Assembly (NCBI GenBank): GCA_014898415.1
Contig: RCTD01000002.1
Location: forward strand, 62,001-126,000
Reading direction: 5' to 3'
Length of the DNA stretch: 64,000 nt
From: Stromatinia cepivora
Taxonomy: Eukaryota; Ascomycota; Leotiomycetes; Helotiales; Sclerotiniaceae
The translations under genes were made by a program, and so were the position numbers. Of this stretch, positions 22,784-34,130 are shown piece after piece (positions within the stretch are counted from its first letter, which is position 1; every line of letters begins with the position of its first letter). The notes beneath the pieces were generated by a model that was given only the letters and a program-made list of their open reading frames with translations, did no database searches and was not told the origin of the DNA.

Positions 22784-23125
22784 ATGAACAAGACATCCCT
22801 CGCCCCCAAACGCACCAAGCCAAATATACACCCCTCCTGTTACCCCCAAGTTCGTATCCCACCACAAAAAGCGTCATCATCATCCAAAACCACCCCTAAC
22901 ATCCCCAGTAACCATCACCTCAACTCAAACCACCCTACCACGCTGAAGCCCAATACAAACCCATTAAACTTCCCAGAAACCATACAGATAATATCGAGTA
23001 CTAGTACTATTCAATCCGTGGTTTCGAATGGGAATACAAGGCTCTCGCTCATGACGCGGGATCTGGAGGTGGCGAGTCCGGCTGCGGATTTTGTTTTGGG
23101 GAGTCCACTTGAGGGGTTTTTGTAG
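22784..23125 (+). CDS. Doubtful 113-residue low-complexity frame
   Basis: The ATG frame is rich in Pro, Ser, Thr and Asn, with a more ordinary C-terminus (LSLMTRDLEVASPAADFVLG). It lies downstream of the promoter-like sequence near 22,219 and of the possible acceptor at 22,763. No family was recognised and the low complexity makes chance likely. Confidence 0.25.
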   Translation: MNKTSLAPKRTKPNIHPSCYPQVRIPPQKASSSSKTTPNIPSNHHLNSNHPTTLKPNTNPLNFPETIQIISSTSTIQSVVSNGNTRLSLMTRDLEVASPAADFVLGSPLEGFL

Positions 23126-23389
23126 ATAGTGGGTTTGTTCTTTTTGCTGTTCGGCATTTGGGGAGGGGGTTAACATGGAGGGTCTGGTTGGGTTCGGTGT
23201 ACATAGATGATTTTGCGGTTGATGAGGATTATGTTTCACGCGGTTTTGAGGTTGATAAAAAAACGAGGGAGAGGATGTGGGGGGTCATCAGGAGAGAAAA
23301 CCTGAGAATCACTAAAAAGTACAAGCATTAATTGAACCATTAATATGGGTACTATTTGGTAGATATTGCAATATCCGAGGACGGATGAC

Positions 23390-24699
23390 CTAAGCTTTCT
23401 CGCACACGACAACAAATGGTGCAATAATAGAACCAAAGAATAACCGTCCCGTTTTAGGATCATGTACCACGGAAGTAGCAGCCGACAAAACCTTAGCATC
23501 AATATCCTCCAGAATCTTCGTAACCACATATTTCCGCCCTCCATCCTCAGTCTCAAACTTACTTATCCTAAAAGCCGTAGCAGGAGCGCCGACAGTAGGA
23601 TCATCCACCGACTTGAAAAGTTTTAGAACGTCTGGGAATCCGACTGCTACAATGTCACCATTGGCATCCACGGATAAATTGTCCAGAGGCATGTGGAGAT
23701 CGATTTCGTCGATGTGGGTAAATGTATGGTTGGTTTCGAGAGAGTAAACAGAAATCTTCCCTTTGATAGTTGAGGCCACGTAGTAAAGCCCGTCTTGTCC
23801 TTGAACTACACCATTGGGGAATCGATTGGAGGGGCCAGAATGACATTGATTGTCGGATCCACACATGGCAATATTCCCTCCCCCAACAATCATAGACAAT
23901 GAGCGAATCTATGCATAGATGAGAAAAATTAGACTGAAATGTTGATCTTCAAAGTCTACTTACAAGTCCGGTTTTAGTTGAATGATCGTTCGTGAATACG
24001 AACCCACCATCTCGAGTGGCAGCAATGTTATTTGGGGTTTTGATAATTGGATTGGCAACGGTCTTAACAAACTCCAGTTTTCTAGATCCGGGCACCAGAT
24101 CAAAAACTTCCACAGTCGAGTTTGCTCCTAACTTCGTTGCATCGAGGAAGTTTCCCGATTCACCCACAGGGGGTCTGTGATTGATCATCCAAAATCTGAG
24201 CCGAGAATCAGGCAAAAATTCGATGTCGAACCCGTGAACATCAATGGAGTTGTGATTATCCACACCCTTATATCCTCCGGCAATTTCTAGTTGATGAAGA
24301 CCATAGAATCCATCGTCTTCTGGCTCATCAATCTTGAGTACCGACACGTGATCTTCCGAAGTTCTTTTAGATACATTATAAAGATTTCCTCTAGCCGTTT
24401 GTGAGAATTCATGCAATGTACGTAGAAGATATTTTGACTCACCCAGGACCCCAGCCGCTTCGGCTTTCGACTGTTGAACATGCAGCATACAGTGCACGAC
24501 CCTCATAATCAAGAAAGAGATCTTCGCAAGCAGATAAAAGAGGATGTTCAAGTCGTCGACACGTGTAAGGATAGTCTTCGAGATGATTATGAAGTCGTCC
24601 TATTCCGAAGTTGAGGTAAAGCCAGTCCTTCAGAACTGTTTGATAGAAAACACCGAAAAGGACAGTTAGGGCACCCAAAATTGTTGTTTTCGAACCCAT
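23390..24699 (-). CDS. Serum paraoxonase/arylesterase-like calcium-dependent six-bladed propeller hydrolase
   Basis: There are three exons (24,443-24,699; 23,964-24,390; 23,390-23,908), giving 400 residues, with introns of 52 and 55 bp. An N-terminal hydrophobic segment (residues 7-30) resembles the retained signal anchor of paraoxonases. Family landmarks appear in order: ED at 59-60 (calcium), VHGFDIEF with His138, TPNNIA (206-208), TNDH (219-222), FPNGV and PLDNLSVD. In PON1 the equivalent positions are Glu53/Asp54, the His-Gly motif, Asn168/Asp169, Asn224 and Asp269/Asn270. The Asp169 position is Asn here. The C-terminus VVVCEKA resembles the PON end with its cysteine. The likely reaction is hydrolysis of lactones or aryl esters, and the natural substrate is unknown. 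The family assignment is firm; the exact specificity is not. Confidence 0.88.
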
Positions 24700-25690
24700 C
24701 GTTTAAAGGATGGGGTGTAGATGATGTTATCAACTGAGAAGATTCATCCACTTGCTTCTGTGATTCACAGTTATACAACATTTATTTGAACTTCCCTGTT
24801 CATTGAAAAAGGATGTATCAAAATGACGCGATATAGTTATGAAAAGTGCCATGAGGGGTTCCTCCATATTTGATGGGGTAAGCAATTCTGATCGGCTGAG
24901 ACCCATATTTTGCCAGCGTGAGACTGTACTCTGTATGGTTGTAAAGATATATGACTTCAAGCATGGTGACGTCCGGGTAGCAAGCATCATCACCTCGAAT
25001 AGGTAGGTTGGCCACTGTTTGGTAGATTCAAAGTACTCCTTTCAGTGGATGTACGTATTCATAACGCGATTTTGAACTTTCAAATGCTATGATTTATTTC
25101 AATCTACGATTGATTCTATTCAAAAATTGTTAGTTTGGTCGTCTGATATATGTTGAACGATTCGAATAAATTTGAAGAGAACAAATGTATTTTGATGCCA
25201 TCCTTGGTTTTTGCATTGTTTTTGCACGCAACAACTCAACGACACGTGACTTCATGATAATGTCTGAGCTAACCACCTTAAGATTGGCGCCGTACAATGC
25301 TCAGCGAGCTCTTGTCATTCCCTTCATCAAGTGAATTATCGACAGCATCAATTCTCGTGTCATCCCATTTTGTTCCCTCTACCAACAACATGATCAGGGA
25401 ACCACTGCAAAATATGAGTTCAATTTACTGGAAGACCTCCATAAACTTGATTCCGCGTAATATATTCACTTCCAAGATTTGGCATGTAAACGTCATATGC
25501 AAGAACAAATAATAACAGGACAGGTAGGTTCAGAGGCATAGGTTTTTGAACATATAAGAGATCTCGAGATATATTTTTCCTTTTCTATTTTCTCCATCCC
25601 GTAATCCAGTTCTTTCTGTGCACAAAAATTGAATACTTCAATCAAATTCCCTTTCCAGAACGACAACTTTCTACCCCAAATTCCATCAAT
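24700..25690. other. Shared upstream region of two divergent genes
   Basis: This lies between the start codons of the paraoxonase-like gene (minus) and the Gly-rich membrane protein (plus). A minus-strand open stretch at 24,818-25,015 (VIYLYNHTEYSLTLAKYGSQ) looks mildly protein-like but lacks an ATG or a resolvable exon structure, so it is not called. Confidence 0.5.
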
Positions 25691-26178
25691 ATGGCCAACA
25701 CGGTTCTTGTCGTCCTTGCGACCTTCACAACAATTGCTGTCCTCATTGGTGGCGCATATGCTATGGGACTTCTCGACGAATATATTGAGAGAATGGGCGT
25801 TTTCGCATTCAAAGTCAAGGCTAAGGCAGAAGCAAAGAAGATGGGCCTTCAAGGTCTTCAAGAGGGCACTGATTTTGTCGCAAGTACGTACCAACGTGTC
25901 CTTTATCTGCCAAACAATTGCAACCTGTTTTGTCATTGCGTTTGCACATTCCTTGGACCTTTTCGAATGGGCAATGCTAACAATATATTTCTGTAGGTGA
26001 CTTGAAGGGTAATCAACAGGCACAAAATGTTAAGGAGGGCAAAGGACCTATTGGCGGATTGAAGAAAGATGGAGAGGGTCTCGCAAATGGAATTTTGGGA
26101 GGAGCCGACTCTAAGGGAGAAGGATTAGTTGGTGGATTGAAATCCGGTGGAGAGGGATTGACTGGAAAGCTCCTTTAA
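25691..26178 (+). CDS. Small membrane protein with glycine-rich C-terminal repeats
   Basis: There are two exons (25,691-25,883 and 25,997-26,178) joined across a GTACGT...TAG intron, giving 124 residues. Residues about 4-26 form one hydrophobic segment (TVLVVLATFTTIAVLIGGAY). A charged helix rich in Lys and Ala follows (KVKAKAEAKKMG). The second exon encodes a Gly-rich tail with recurring GGLKxxGEGL units (IGGLKKDGEGL, VGGLKSGGEGL). This suggests a single-pass or signal-anchored protein of an organelle or the plasma membrane. I do not recognise a characterised family. Confidence 0.75.
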
Positions 26179-27834
26179 GGATAAATCTCTCAACGGACTT
26201 TCATAGTTCGACGACCTAACGAGACATGATTACGAATATCACCAAAGTGGCTCATGAATGCGGGGTTCGGCTTGATTACTGTAGCCTCATAAACTAAGTT
26301 GGCTACAAACACGTCGGTAACGGCTTGATGATTTGGTTTCAGGATGTAACGATGGGATGAACTGTATTAATAAGGAGTATAATATTAAGGCGAGGCTGGT
26401 TGGCGTTACAATTGGGAATCCAAAAATGCAGGAGTTTCTTGGAACTTTTCGACCCCATCACTAAGTGCATGGCCCCCATGGACATCATCAAAATCCTCAC
26501 AGTGACGGGTGATGTGTTTCTCCCTTTAACGTGCAGTTTTCCAAAAATATAAATGTTCACTTCCTCCGTACATTACCAGAGAGATTCCCGGAAAAGGAGT
26601 CTCATTTCGGGATCTTCATCAACCTTATGCCTTGCATATATATCCCATGGCACCACCCCCCAAAACTATTGGCTATTGGCTACTGTTTCGCCCCATTTCC
26701 CTCGTGGTAATCATATAAACCTTGTGATGAAGTCACCTCCTTTATACCAAGGAAACCCCTTGTCTTATGAATTTTCTGAATTTTCTAGAACGAATATGCC
26801 TACGAATCTAACGACACCCTGATCATTTCCAAGGTTTATTTTTAAAAGTTTGTTGTTCTTTCTGTAACGAAAAATAAATGAAAATAAAATTGGAATGTTC
26901 CAAAAATATTGATAGATTTACATACGCTATAGAAATTGGGGGCAAAAAAGAAAGAAAAAAAAAAAAAATAGTGTTAAAACTAAGGAAGTGTTTAGATTGA
27001 TAAACCTCATTTTTCTTTTCTTGTGTGAATTTCCTATTCGTAGTTTTGGATCTTGGAACTTTCATTTCAAAACCCTTTTCGTCTTTTGATACTCCTCTTT
27101 TTTTTTTTTTATCTTCATTTGAACTCCTTCCTGGTTCTCCGAATACCCATAACATAACATCTAATAAAGTAAATGACATCAGTTATCTCATTTACACCTT
27201 TCTTCCAAAAATTCCTAAAATCCGGTACTTGCATCCCACCGCTCGGACATCTCTCTCTTGATTATTTGGTCTTGGATCCCGCCCGCCCCTTCCGCAACTC
27301 ATCGAATACGTACGTGGAATTGATTGGTGATAATCCTAGAAAGAAGCATCAGTAGGACGTTACTCAGCCCGCATCAAAGACTTGCAACCCAGAAGCAATT
27401 GTACCTATTAAGCTTTATATTCTAGTTACTGTGAACAACGACCGATTACGATCCTGGCCTGATGATATTTGATTCTTTCTGCATGAAGAGGGCAAAGTCA
27501 AAGATTCAAAACCCCTCAATTCCTCCTAGAATTTTCTTGTTTTGTTTGGGGGACGATGATGAGAGGTTTCTTCTCTCTAAACTTGGAAACGTAAATTTTT
27601 TAACTTTTTTTGAGAATGCGACGAATTAATTTATAATCAATTTGAAAAAAAAAATAAATTAAAAAATTGGAAAAATTGTTTTGTTTATTTACCTACCTCT
27701 TTGTTCATCGCTACTTATCACCTACGCATAGACTGTCGTCATCAATAATCACATTTATCATCCCACTTCGAATAGCCTAAACGGGGAACTTTCGCACAAC
27801 ATAATTGCGAAATCAACCAGGACGAAAGGCAAAA
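26179..27834. other. Intergenic, nothing recognised
   Basis: No gene is supported. There are A- and T-rich tracts near 26,950-26,970, 27,100-27,110 and 27,600-27,670. The last 100 bases are the probable 5' untranslated region of the Ysc84-domain gene. Confidence 0.6.
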
Positions 27835-30031
27835 ATGCAAAGAGCAGTTTCATGGCTCCCATCATGGGATAGGACTAAAACCACCAGTAAGAAAGGTTTC
27901 GACAAGACTTGGGCATGGGCAGATAAATTAGGTGCTCCCGTCAATCGTTTGACAAACAAAATTGGTTCCGAAGCTTTTTGGCCGGTAAGTCTTCTCTCAT
28001 TCTTCAAATTCTTGGTTTGAGATGCTTATGCGGAGGAATAGACATCTTTAGACAAGGAATGCGATAAAGCTGCTCGCATTTTAAAAACATTCTGTAGTGA
28101 GTCCTTCTGGCCTTCTTCTATTCAATTCTTTTGAGGGTTCTCGCTGACATGACTGCGTCGCAGAGGATGGATTCTATACCGAAGAAGATAGACCATCTAC
28201 CCAAGATGGTCCGAATGCGAAGTCCAAACAGAGAGTATTGAAGAAGATACCACAAAAAGTTATTGAAAATGCGGTAGGGTTGGCTATATTCACAACTATG
28301 CGAACTGGTTTATGGATATCGGGAGCCGGAGGGTCTGGAGTTTTGATCGCAAGGAAAGAAGATGGTACTTGGTCACCCCCTTCTGGAATATTATTACATA
28401 CTGCAGGTCTGGGGTTTCTGGTTGGTGTGGATATTTACGATTGTGTCGTCGTTATCAATAATCGCAAAACTCTCGAATCTTTCACGAAAATAAGAGCCAC
28501 TTTAGGAGGAGAAATCAGTGCTGTCGCGGGTCCTGTTGGAGTAGGAGGAGTTTTAGAGAACGATGGAAACTGGAAACAAGCTAATAAACCTGTATTCACT
28601 TACTTGAAGTCCCGGGGCTTTTACGCAGGTGTACAAGTGGATGGAACGGTCATTATTGAAAGAACCGACGAAAATGAGCGATTTTATGGACAAAGAATTG
28701 GAGTTACAGATATCTTGGCGGGAAAAGTTCGAAATACACCATTCGAAACGAAATTACTCATGGAAACCGTCAAGGCTGCAGAAGGTAGAGATGATGTGGA
28801 TACAACGATGTTGGAACAATTGAAAGATGAGCCAGCACCTGGCGATGTGGATTTACAAGCACCTACCTCGATGGTACCAATATTTGGTATACCTGAACCC
28901 GATGATCCGGATCCTTTCGGAGTATTGGCATTAGAAAATGCCGGACTTGAGATTCGCGAAGCAGGAACAAAGGCTCGACCAGTTAGCTCACAGTTTGAAT
29001 ACAACCCAGCTCCATCGAGTCCGATTTACACCAGATATAACAGACGAAGTTTCGATACCCAGGGCGGGAGGAGTAATAGAGAAAGTTACATGTCAGGGAA
29101 GACAAGAACAAGTACAGATCGAGGGACACAAACTACTGAAATGGGCACACAAACGGATGATTCGTTATCCATCAGATCACCCCGCACAATTTCGCCAAGT
29201 TCGAGTCCAGGTTACAGCGAAGACGACAAAAAGATTGTAGAAGAGGATGAAGAGGTAATTGTACTAGAACCGGAAGAAGTCGACTATACAAAGATCGATC
29301 TAGGACCATATCAAAGCTTAAACCACAGTCAAGATTTCGACGGCACGACAATAAATGGCAGTCCTCCTAATACCGATGAGAGACGACAAAATTCATTCAA
29401 TTCGATGGACGACCTCTCGGATGATGAAGACTTTGAAGAAGAGGAACCAGTAGTTTTTGAGGCTGCTTCAGCACAAGCTACAGTCATCACGCCACAAGCG
29501 ATTAAAGCGAGAGGTGGCGTTGTAAATATTCCAAAGAGAGGCCCGCCACCACCATTACCTCCGAGGAATTCATTGAGGAACAGCAAGCTCTCCATTGCTA
29601 GCCCGAGCACTGATAGAAGTCCATCAAAGGAAGGTTTTGAAGCGATCGATGTCCATGGTGTTGAGAGTAACAATATTAAGAGAAGCAGCTTGGAACAAGC
29701 CAGCATCACACCACTTCCTTTCAGCCCCAATAGGAAGAGCTTTGAGCAATCTCAAGCAAGTATGGTGCCACTTCCTTTTAGCCCCAACAGAAAGAGTTTC
29801 GAGCAAACTCCTATCGTTATGGAGGATGTGGAAACAGAGGAGTCAGAATCTCATGAGCCGGTTGTTGAGGAGCAACATGAAAAGATCGAATCCGCCAACG
29901 AAGACTCCAGCTTTAACGAGAAGATCGAAATACTCGATGAAGAACACTCGACACAGAGACCTGTTCTTACCAAAGAAAATACCGAGCCTTTTCACTCGAC
30001 TGCTGTGAATATTCCCGGGGGTTGGAATTAG
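27835..30031 (+). CDS. Ysc84/SYLF-domain actin-regulator-like protein with a disordered tail
   Basis: There are three exons (27,835-27,984; 28,042-28,096; 28,164-30,031), giving 690 residues. Residues about 90-290 are a SYLF (Ysc84 actin-binding, DUF500) domain: KKIPQKVIENAVGLAIFTTM, GSGVLIARKEDGTWSPPSGI, GVDIYDCVVVINNRKTLESF, GGEISAVAGPVGVGG. In yeast Ysc84/Lsb3 this domain binds actin and lipid at endocytic patches and pairs with an SH3 domain. No SH3 domain is present. Instead there is a long acidic, Ser-rich tail with a class-type SH3 ligand (GPPPPLPPRNSLRNS, near residue 530) and a duplicated LPFSPNRKSFEQ unit near 29,714 and 29,771. The role is inferred to be cortical actin or endocytosis. 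The first exons match the usual N-terminus of filamentous-fungal homologues. Confidence 0.88.
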
Positions 30032-30932
30032 AGGATGATCACAGAAATGGAAGCATGTACAAGGAGGGCTGATTTTGTATGAATGAATTGGATATTTGGA
30101 AATCGGTATATGGATTTGAAGTTTTTGGGTATGCGGAGATTCCAATCATATCGGAGTTTGGGGGTTTGTTATATATGGGTGGTTCAGTTTATTTTTACGG
30201 GTGTTGGAAAGGTCAAGGATTGTTTGTATGCATGGTTGGGCGCGATATTCGGGATGAATATCTGGTTGGTCATCTTGGCGGAAGGTTAATGAATCTCTTA
30301 TATCGTTTATGAGGATTAGAGGTTGGGGTAGCATATCTGTTGATTGGAAAGGTTGCATGAATGACATCTGAATGGAAAGCGAAGGGGAAAGAGGGTTAAT
30401 ATATAATCTATAATAATTAGATTTAGTCATATGGTGAAGAGAATGGAAGTAGTAGCGTGGTGGACCCTCGGGAATTAGGAAGAGCGGAAAATAGCAAGGG
30501 GGGTTTCGGATATCTGATGATGGTATATATACACACAATCACGAATGCCATGTCATATAGAATCTTATCCATGGTCCTTACGATGTTTTCCTGTCATATG
30601 TGAGCCTTGGAGGGTAGGTATGAGGATTCAAGCTGAACTGAGTGAGTCAGCTAGCGCTGTGAGGTAGGATATTGCAGAATATATGAGCGTATCGAGAATG
30701 GCAGCGGAGCGCAGAAGTCTGCATGTGCATATGCATATACATACAGTATCAAACTCGATATCCAGGGAAAAGTTGACATATCTACTTTTATCACCCTCAT
30801 CCTCCTGTCTTCAAAATGACCCTGGGTGGGTTGGGTGGGGTAGGTAGCTGGATATTAAGGTGCTAAGGTAGTAAGGGAGGATAAATCTGAGTTGGGGGGC
30901 GGACTCCGGAGGAAGTATATGCTTTATTCTGG

Positions 30933-30964
30933 GTGTGGTTGTGGTTGTGGTTGTGGTTGTGGTT
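30933..30964. repeat. (GTGGTT)n microsatellite
   Basis: About five perfect hexamer units. The open frames across it code only for Val/Leu/Trp runs and are artefacts of the repeat. Confidence 0.9.
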
Positions 30965-31035
30965 CAATTTATTCTTGGGAATATTGAAATGGTTTTCTTT
31001 TCTTTTGTTTTGTATTTTTGGTCTTGGGATTTTGG

Positions 31036-31083
31036 GTTATGGGGGGTTTGGTTATGGGGGTTTTGGTTATGGGAGTTTTGGTG
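31036..31083. repeat. G/T-rich minisatellite, unit about 16 bp, three copies
   Basis: The units GGTTATGGGGGTTTT and variants follow one another three times. Runs of five or six G could form a G-quadruplex; this is inference. Confidence 0.75.
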
Positions 31084-31956
31084 GATTTGTTTGGTTGAGG
31101 GTTGGGATGTATTTTATTTAGTTTAGGTTTGAAAGTTGGATTATGTTGGTTCGAAGTACTGTAAATATTAGGTTAGGTAGTACAATTGAAGGGTTTCTGG
31201 GTGTTATCCATGACCATCGGCCAAAAAATAAATATGAAAATGAAAATCAGTTTGCTTCTTTTATCACAAGATACAAACTCATGTGTGAGTAAACTGTTAA
31301 ATGGTTATTATGGCTATTAGAGTTGCGATGATTGGTTGGGATTGGGTTTAGTTTGGTTAGGCATAATGAGCGATTCGACATCTGAAGGGGTGAGGAGGTC
31401 TTTGTTCCCATCAAAGGGATGCTCGGCGAGAGGTGTCTAAGGGACGCAGTGTTTCCCCTCCTATCCATTCATCCATACATACTATAGCTACTTTATAGAG
31501 TTTCAGGCTCGGTGGGTAGTACCCGCGCGTTATATCCTCCCAACTCGCACCTGAAAAAGAAATCATCTGATGGTCACGTGATCTTTCTCGATCTACCTAT
31601 ACAGTGCACTTAAAATTCGAATCTTCAAGGTGGATGATATGAGAGCTGCTTGGTTATTGTTGTTCCGTGGTTGTTCGAAGATAATGTCTTTGTTGGTGCT
31701 TTAATGATGTACTCTCTCTTCGGAAGTGTGTGTATGTAGTGGTTGTGTGATATGTGATCCCGCAAAACAACATCAGAACAACAGCAAATTATTTTAGCTC
31801 GAGTATAAATATTTCCTCCTTCCTTTCGTTCAAATATCTCCATACACAAACTAACACACAACCAGCATCCCAATATCCCAATTACCCCTAGCCCCCCAAA
31901 ACAAACCAACTCAAAACTCACCTTCCCACTTAACTCCCCAACCCAACCCCCAAGAA

Positions 31957-32283
31957 ATGTGTCTCTCAATAAAACACATCCACGCCTGCAGCCATGCAAC
32001 CTACCACCCGCAACCCTGCACCCCCACCGCCAATCCCCCCCACTGTCCCTATTTGGAATCACGAGAACTCGACATCGCACGTACGTGCAATAGGTGTTTG
32101 AAGGAACGGGGTTCTGCGTATGGAGTTGTGGAGGGAAGAGATCGCAGGTATGAGGCTGTAGAGCGGAGGAGGACGTTGGTGAGGGAGCGGGGGAAGATTG
32201 AGAAGGGGAGGGGGTTGGGGAAAAGACGTAGTAGACGGAGTACGTATCATGGGAATGAGGGGGGATGTTGTGGGGTTATGTGA
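31957..32283 (+). CDS. Small cysteine-containing basic protein, hypothetical
   Basis: An ATG frame of 108 residues. The N-terminal half has a Cys/His pattern, MCLSIKHIHACSHATYHPQP then C, CPYL and CNRC, that resembles short fungal proteins whose paired cysteines may bind metal. The C-terminal half is Arg/Glu-rich (RYEAVERRRTLVRERGKIEK) and ends CCGVM. No domain is assigned. The C/A-rich leader before the ATG fits a 5' untranslated region. Confidence 0.5.
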   Translation: MCLSIKHIHACSHATYHPQPCTPTANPPHCPYLESRELDIARTCNRCLKERGSAYGVVEGRDRRYEAVERRRTLVRERGKIEKGRGLGKRRSRRSTYHGNEGGCCGVM

Positions 32284-32293
32284 GGTTTTGGAT

Positions 32294-32320
32294 TGCTCTG
32301 CTCTGCTCTGCTTTGCTCTG
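32294..32320. repeat. (GCTCT)n microsatellite
   Basis: About five units of the pentamer, one with a transition, just after the previous stop codon. Confidence 0.85.
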
Positions 32321-33054
32321 GTAGTGCTAGGTTTGTTAGGTCGAATTTCAAATTCTTAAAGATACTTACTGTTGATTGGGGTGTGGGATTTAGATAAATT
32401 GATATGAAAAATACAATATTGTTAACTGAAATTATGATGTACTTATAAATTTGAATCAAATGTGAATATGCCTATATATAGAGAGATAGATTGCCCAAGT
32501 GAAGTTACCAAAAGAATCTGAGCGGGCCAACTTTATCCAGCTCGCGAAGTTCAAAGTGAATGAAGATTTCAAAATGATATCTTTCTTACAACCACAAGAG
32601 GAGATCAGTTGAATGAGCATCGATTACTTCTCTTATTGATGATTGAATGGTATGATGAGAGCAGGCATAAATATTAAACCTTGAGTTTAACAATAGAGAG
32701 ACTAAAAAGTTTGGAAAAGGTGAAAAATGAACATCCCGCTTGTTGATTCACTTTTCTGCCTTCTTAAATAACAGCAAACAAGTCACTCGCTTATTATGAC
32801 TTCAGGATAGAATTACTCTTCCTATTGATTATTGATTCACAATGAATGACACAATAATAAACAATAAAGCATAATGACTCGAAGCTTGTAGGTGACAGGC
32901 GAGTAAACTTCAATTCATAAAATTTCTTCCTTCTCTGACTTCTTCTTCTTTTTATCATATCCTTAAGTGCTCATCAATATTTACTCATTAACAACTTCAC
33001 ATCTTAATGAATATTGTTAATATACTTACAAAGTACGAATGAATATACTTCAAC
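32321..33054. other. Intergenic, nothing recognised
   Basis: AT-rich ordinary sequence without a supported frame, probably the upstream region of the next gene. Confidence 0.55.
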
Positions 33055-33582
33055 ATGATCCAACAATCATCCGGACCACTATCCTCATCATCGTCACGAT
33101 CTTCTTCTGTGGGCCAGAGAATCACTTCTACTTATGATGATGTTCCTTCTCGTCTTGATCTCGCTTCGTTTCCACGGTTATCTAGTGCCGGCGCTGGCGC
33201 TGGGAGTATATTTATTCCTCGTGTGCTTGATACCCCTTCACTGCCTCAACAACCTCTATTATCTCTACCAACCACAACAACGCCATCTCTCCCCTCCGCG
33301 CCGCTTCCTGCTCCCGTACAACCACAACCACCCCAACCACGCAAAAGTACCCGCCCCCGAACCCCCAGCAAAAAACACCAAGAATCACAAGAATACCTGG
33401 CGGAAGAAAAGCGCAGAAAAAAAGATAGGAAAATAGTTTTTATGGGGAGAAAACAGAGGAGAGAGGAAAGAGAAGAAGAAGATAGGAGGGAGGAGGAGGA
33501 AAAGAGGGAGAGGGAGAGACAGAGGTGTAATCGGTTGATGTGGGGGAGGAAGTGGGGGATGAGGGGTAGGAGGAGGGGGTAG
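33055..33582 (+). CDS. Disordered hypothetical protein, Pro-rich then Arg/Glu-rich
   Basis: A single ATG frame of 175 residues. Residues 1-30 are Ser-rich, the middle is Pro-rich (PSLPSAPLPAPVQPQPPQPR) and the C-terminal 70 residues are a highly charged run (EEREEEDRREEEEKRERERQ) that would form a single helix. It may be a nuclear or RNA-associated disordered protein. No family was recognised, and a longer spliced form cannot be excluded. Confidence 0.45.
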   Translation: MIQQSSGPLSSSSSRSSSVGQRITSTYDDVPSRLDLASFPRLSSAGAGAGSIFIPRVLDTPSLPQQPLLSLPTTTTPSLPSAPLPAPVQPQPPQPRKSTRPRTPSKKHQESQEYLAEEKRRKKDRKIVFMGRKQRREEREEEDRREEEEKRERERQRCNRLMWGRKWGMRGRRRG

Positions 33583-34130
33583 GAGGAGGGGGGTAGGATT
33601 AGATATTTAGTAGCGGAGGGCGTATGATGGACAGGGATAGGGGATAGATTGATGGGGTAAAGGTGTAGGCGGTTTGGGTGGTGTTCGTTGCTTTTGGTTG
33701 GTTGGGTTTATTGGGTGTGTTTGGGTCGAAAGATGGGAGGCTGGTTGATTTGGGTTTGTTTTGGAAACTGGATGAGTGGCGTGGTACCGATTGTTTCCTC
33801 TACCTAGATTGCGTAATGAAGATTTTTTTCCACACTTATATTATACCTTATCCCCATTTGAAATCTCTGGTCCATGATTAATGTGAGGTGAAATTCGTTC
33901 GTAAATAGCATGAGTTATCGAGAACCAGGGGAGGGATTGAAATTCGTCATGAAATATAAATTTATGATATGTACAAAATGTATTTTTTGAGAATTGTAAA
34001 CACGGGAAATAAGAGGCTCCAGACTTCTTCGCCTTATGCCTGAGTCTTTAAACGGTACGTGTTAGCAGAGTCCGTTGTAACTATCAAATGACAATCTGTC
34101 CTCCGGGTAGAGACATGAAGCGTCTGTATT
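33583..34130. other. Intergenic, nothing recognised
   Basis: A G-rich stretch up to about 33,780, then ordinary sequence. No frame was supported. Confidence 0.55.

Larger units (their letters stand above)
30032..31956. other. Intergenic with short repeats, no gene supported
   Basis: A G/T-biased stretch at 30,900-31,100 contains the two simple repeats listed separately. The rest is ordinary sequence. The end (about 31,800-31,950) is C/A-rich and probably the 5' untranslated region of the next gene. Confidence 0.6.

Noticed and set aside
25493..26023. 176-residue minus-strand open frame
   Set aside because: It lies antisense over the two-exon membrane-protein gene and its leader, has no domain, and the sense gene has clean splice sites and repeats.
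30933..31126. Val/Leu/Trp-rich open frames
   Set aside because: They are produced entirely by the GTGGTT microsatellite and the following G/T repeat.
31625..32080. 151-residue minus-strand frame
   Set aside because: It overlaps the plus-strand Cys-containing frame at 31,957 and its C/A-rich leader. Composition is odd and no motif was seen.
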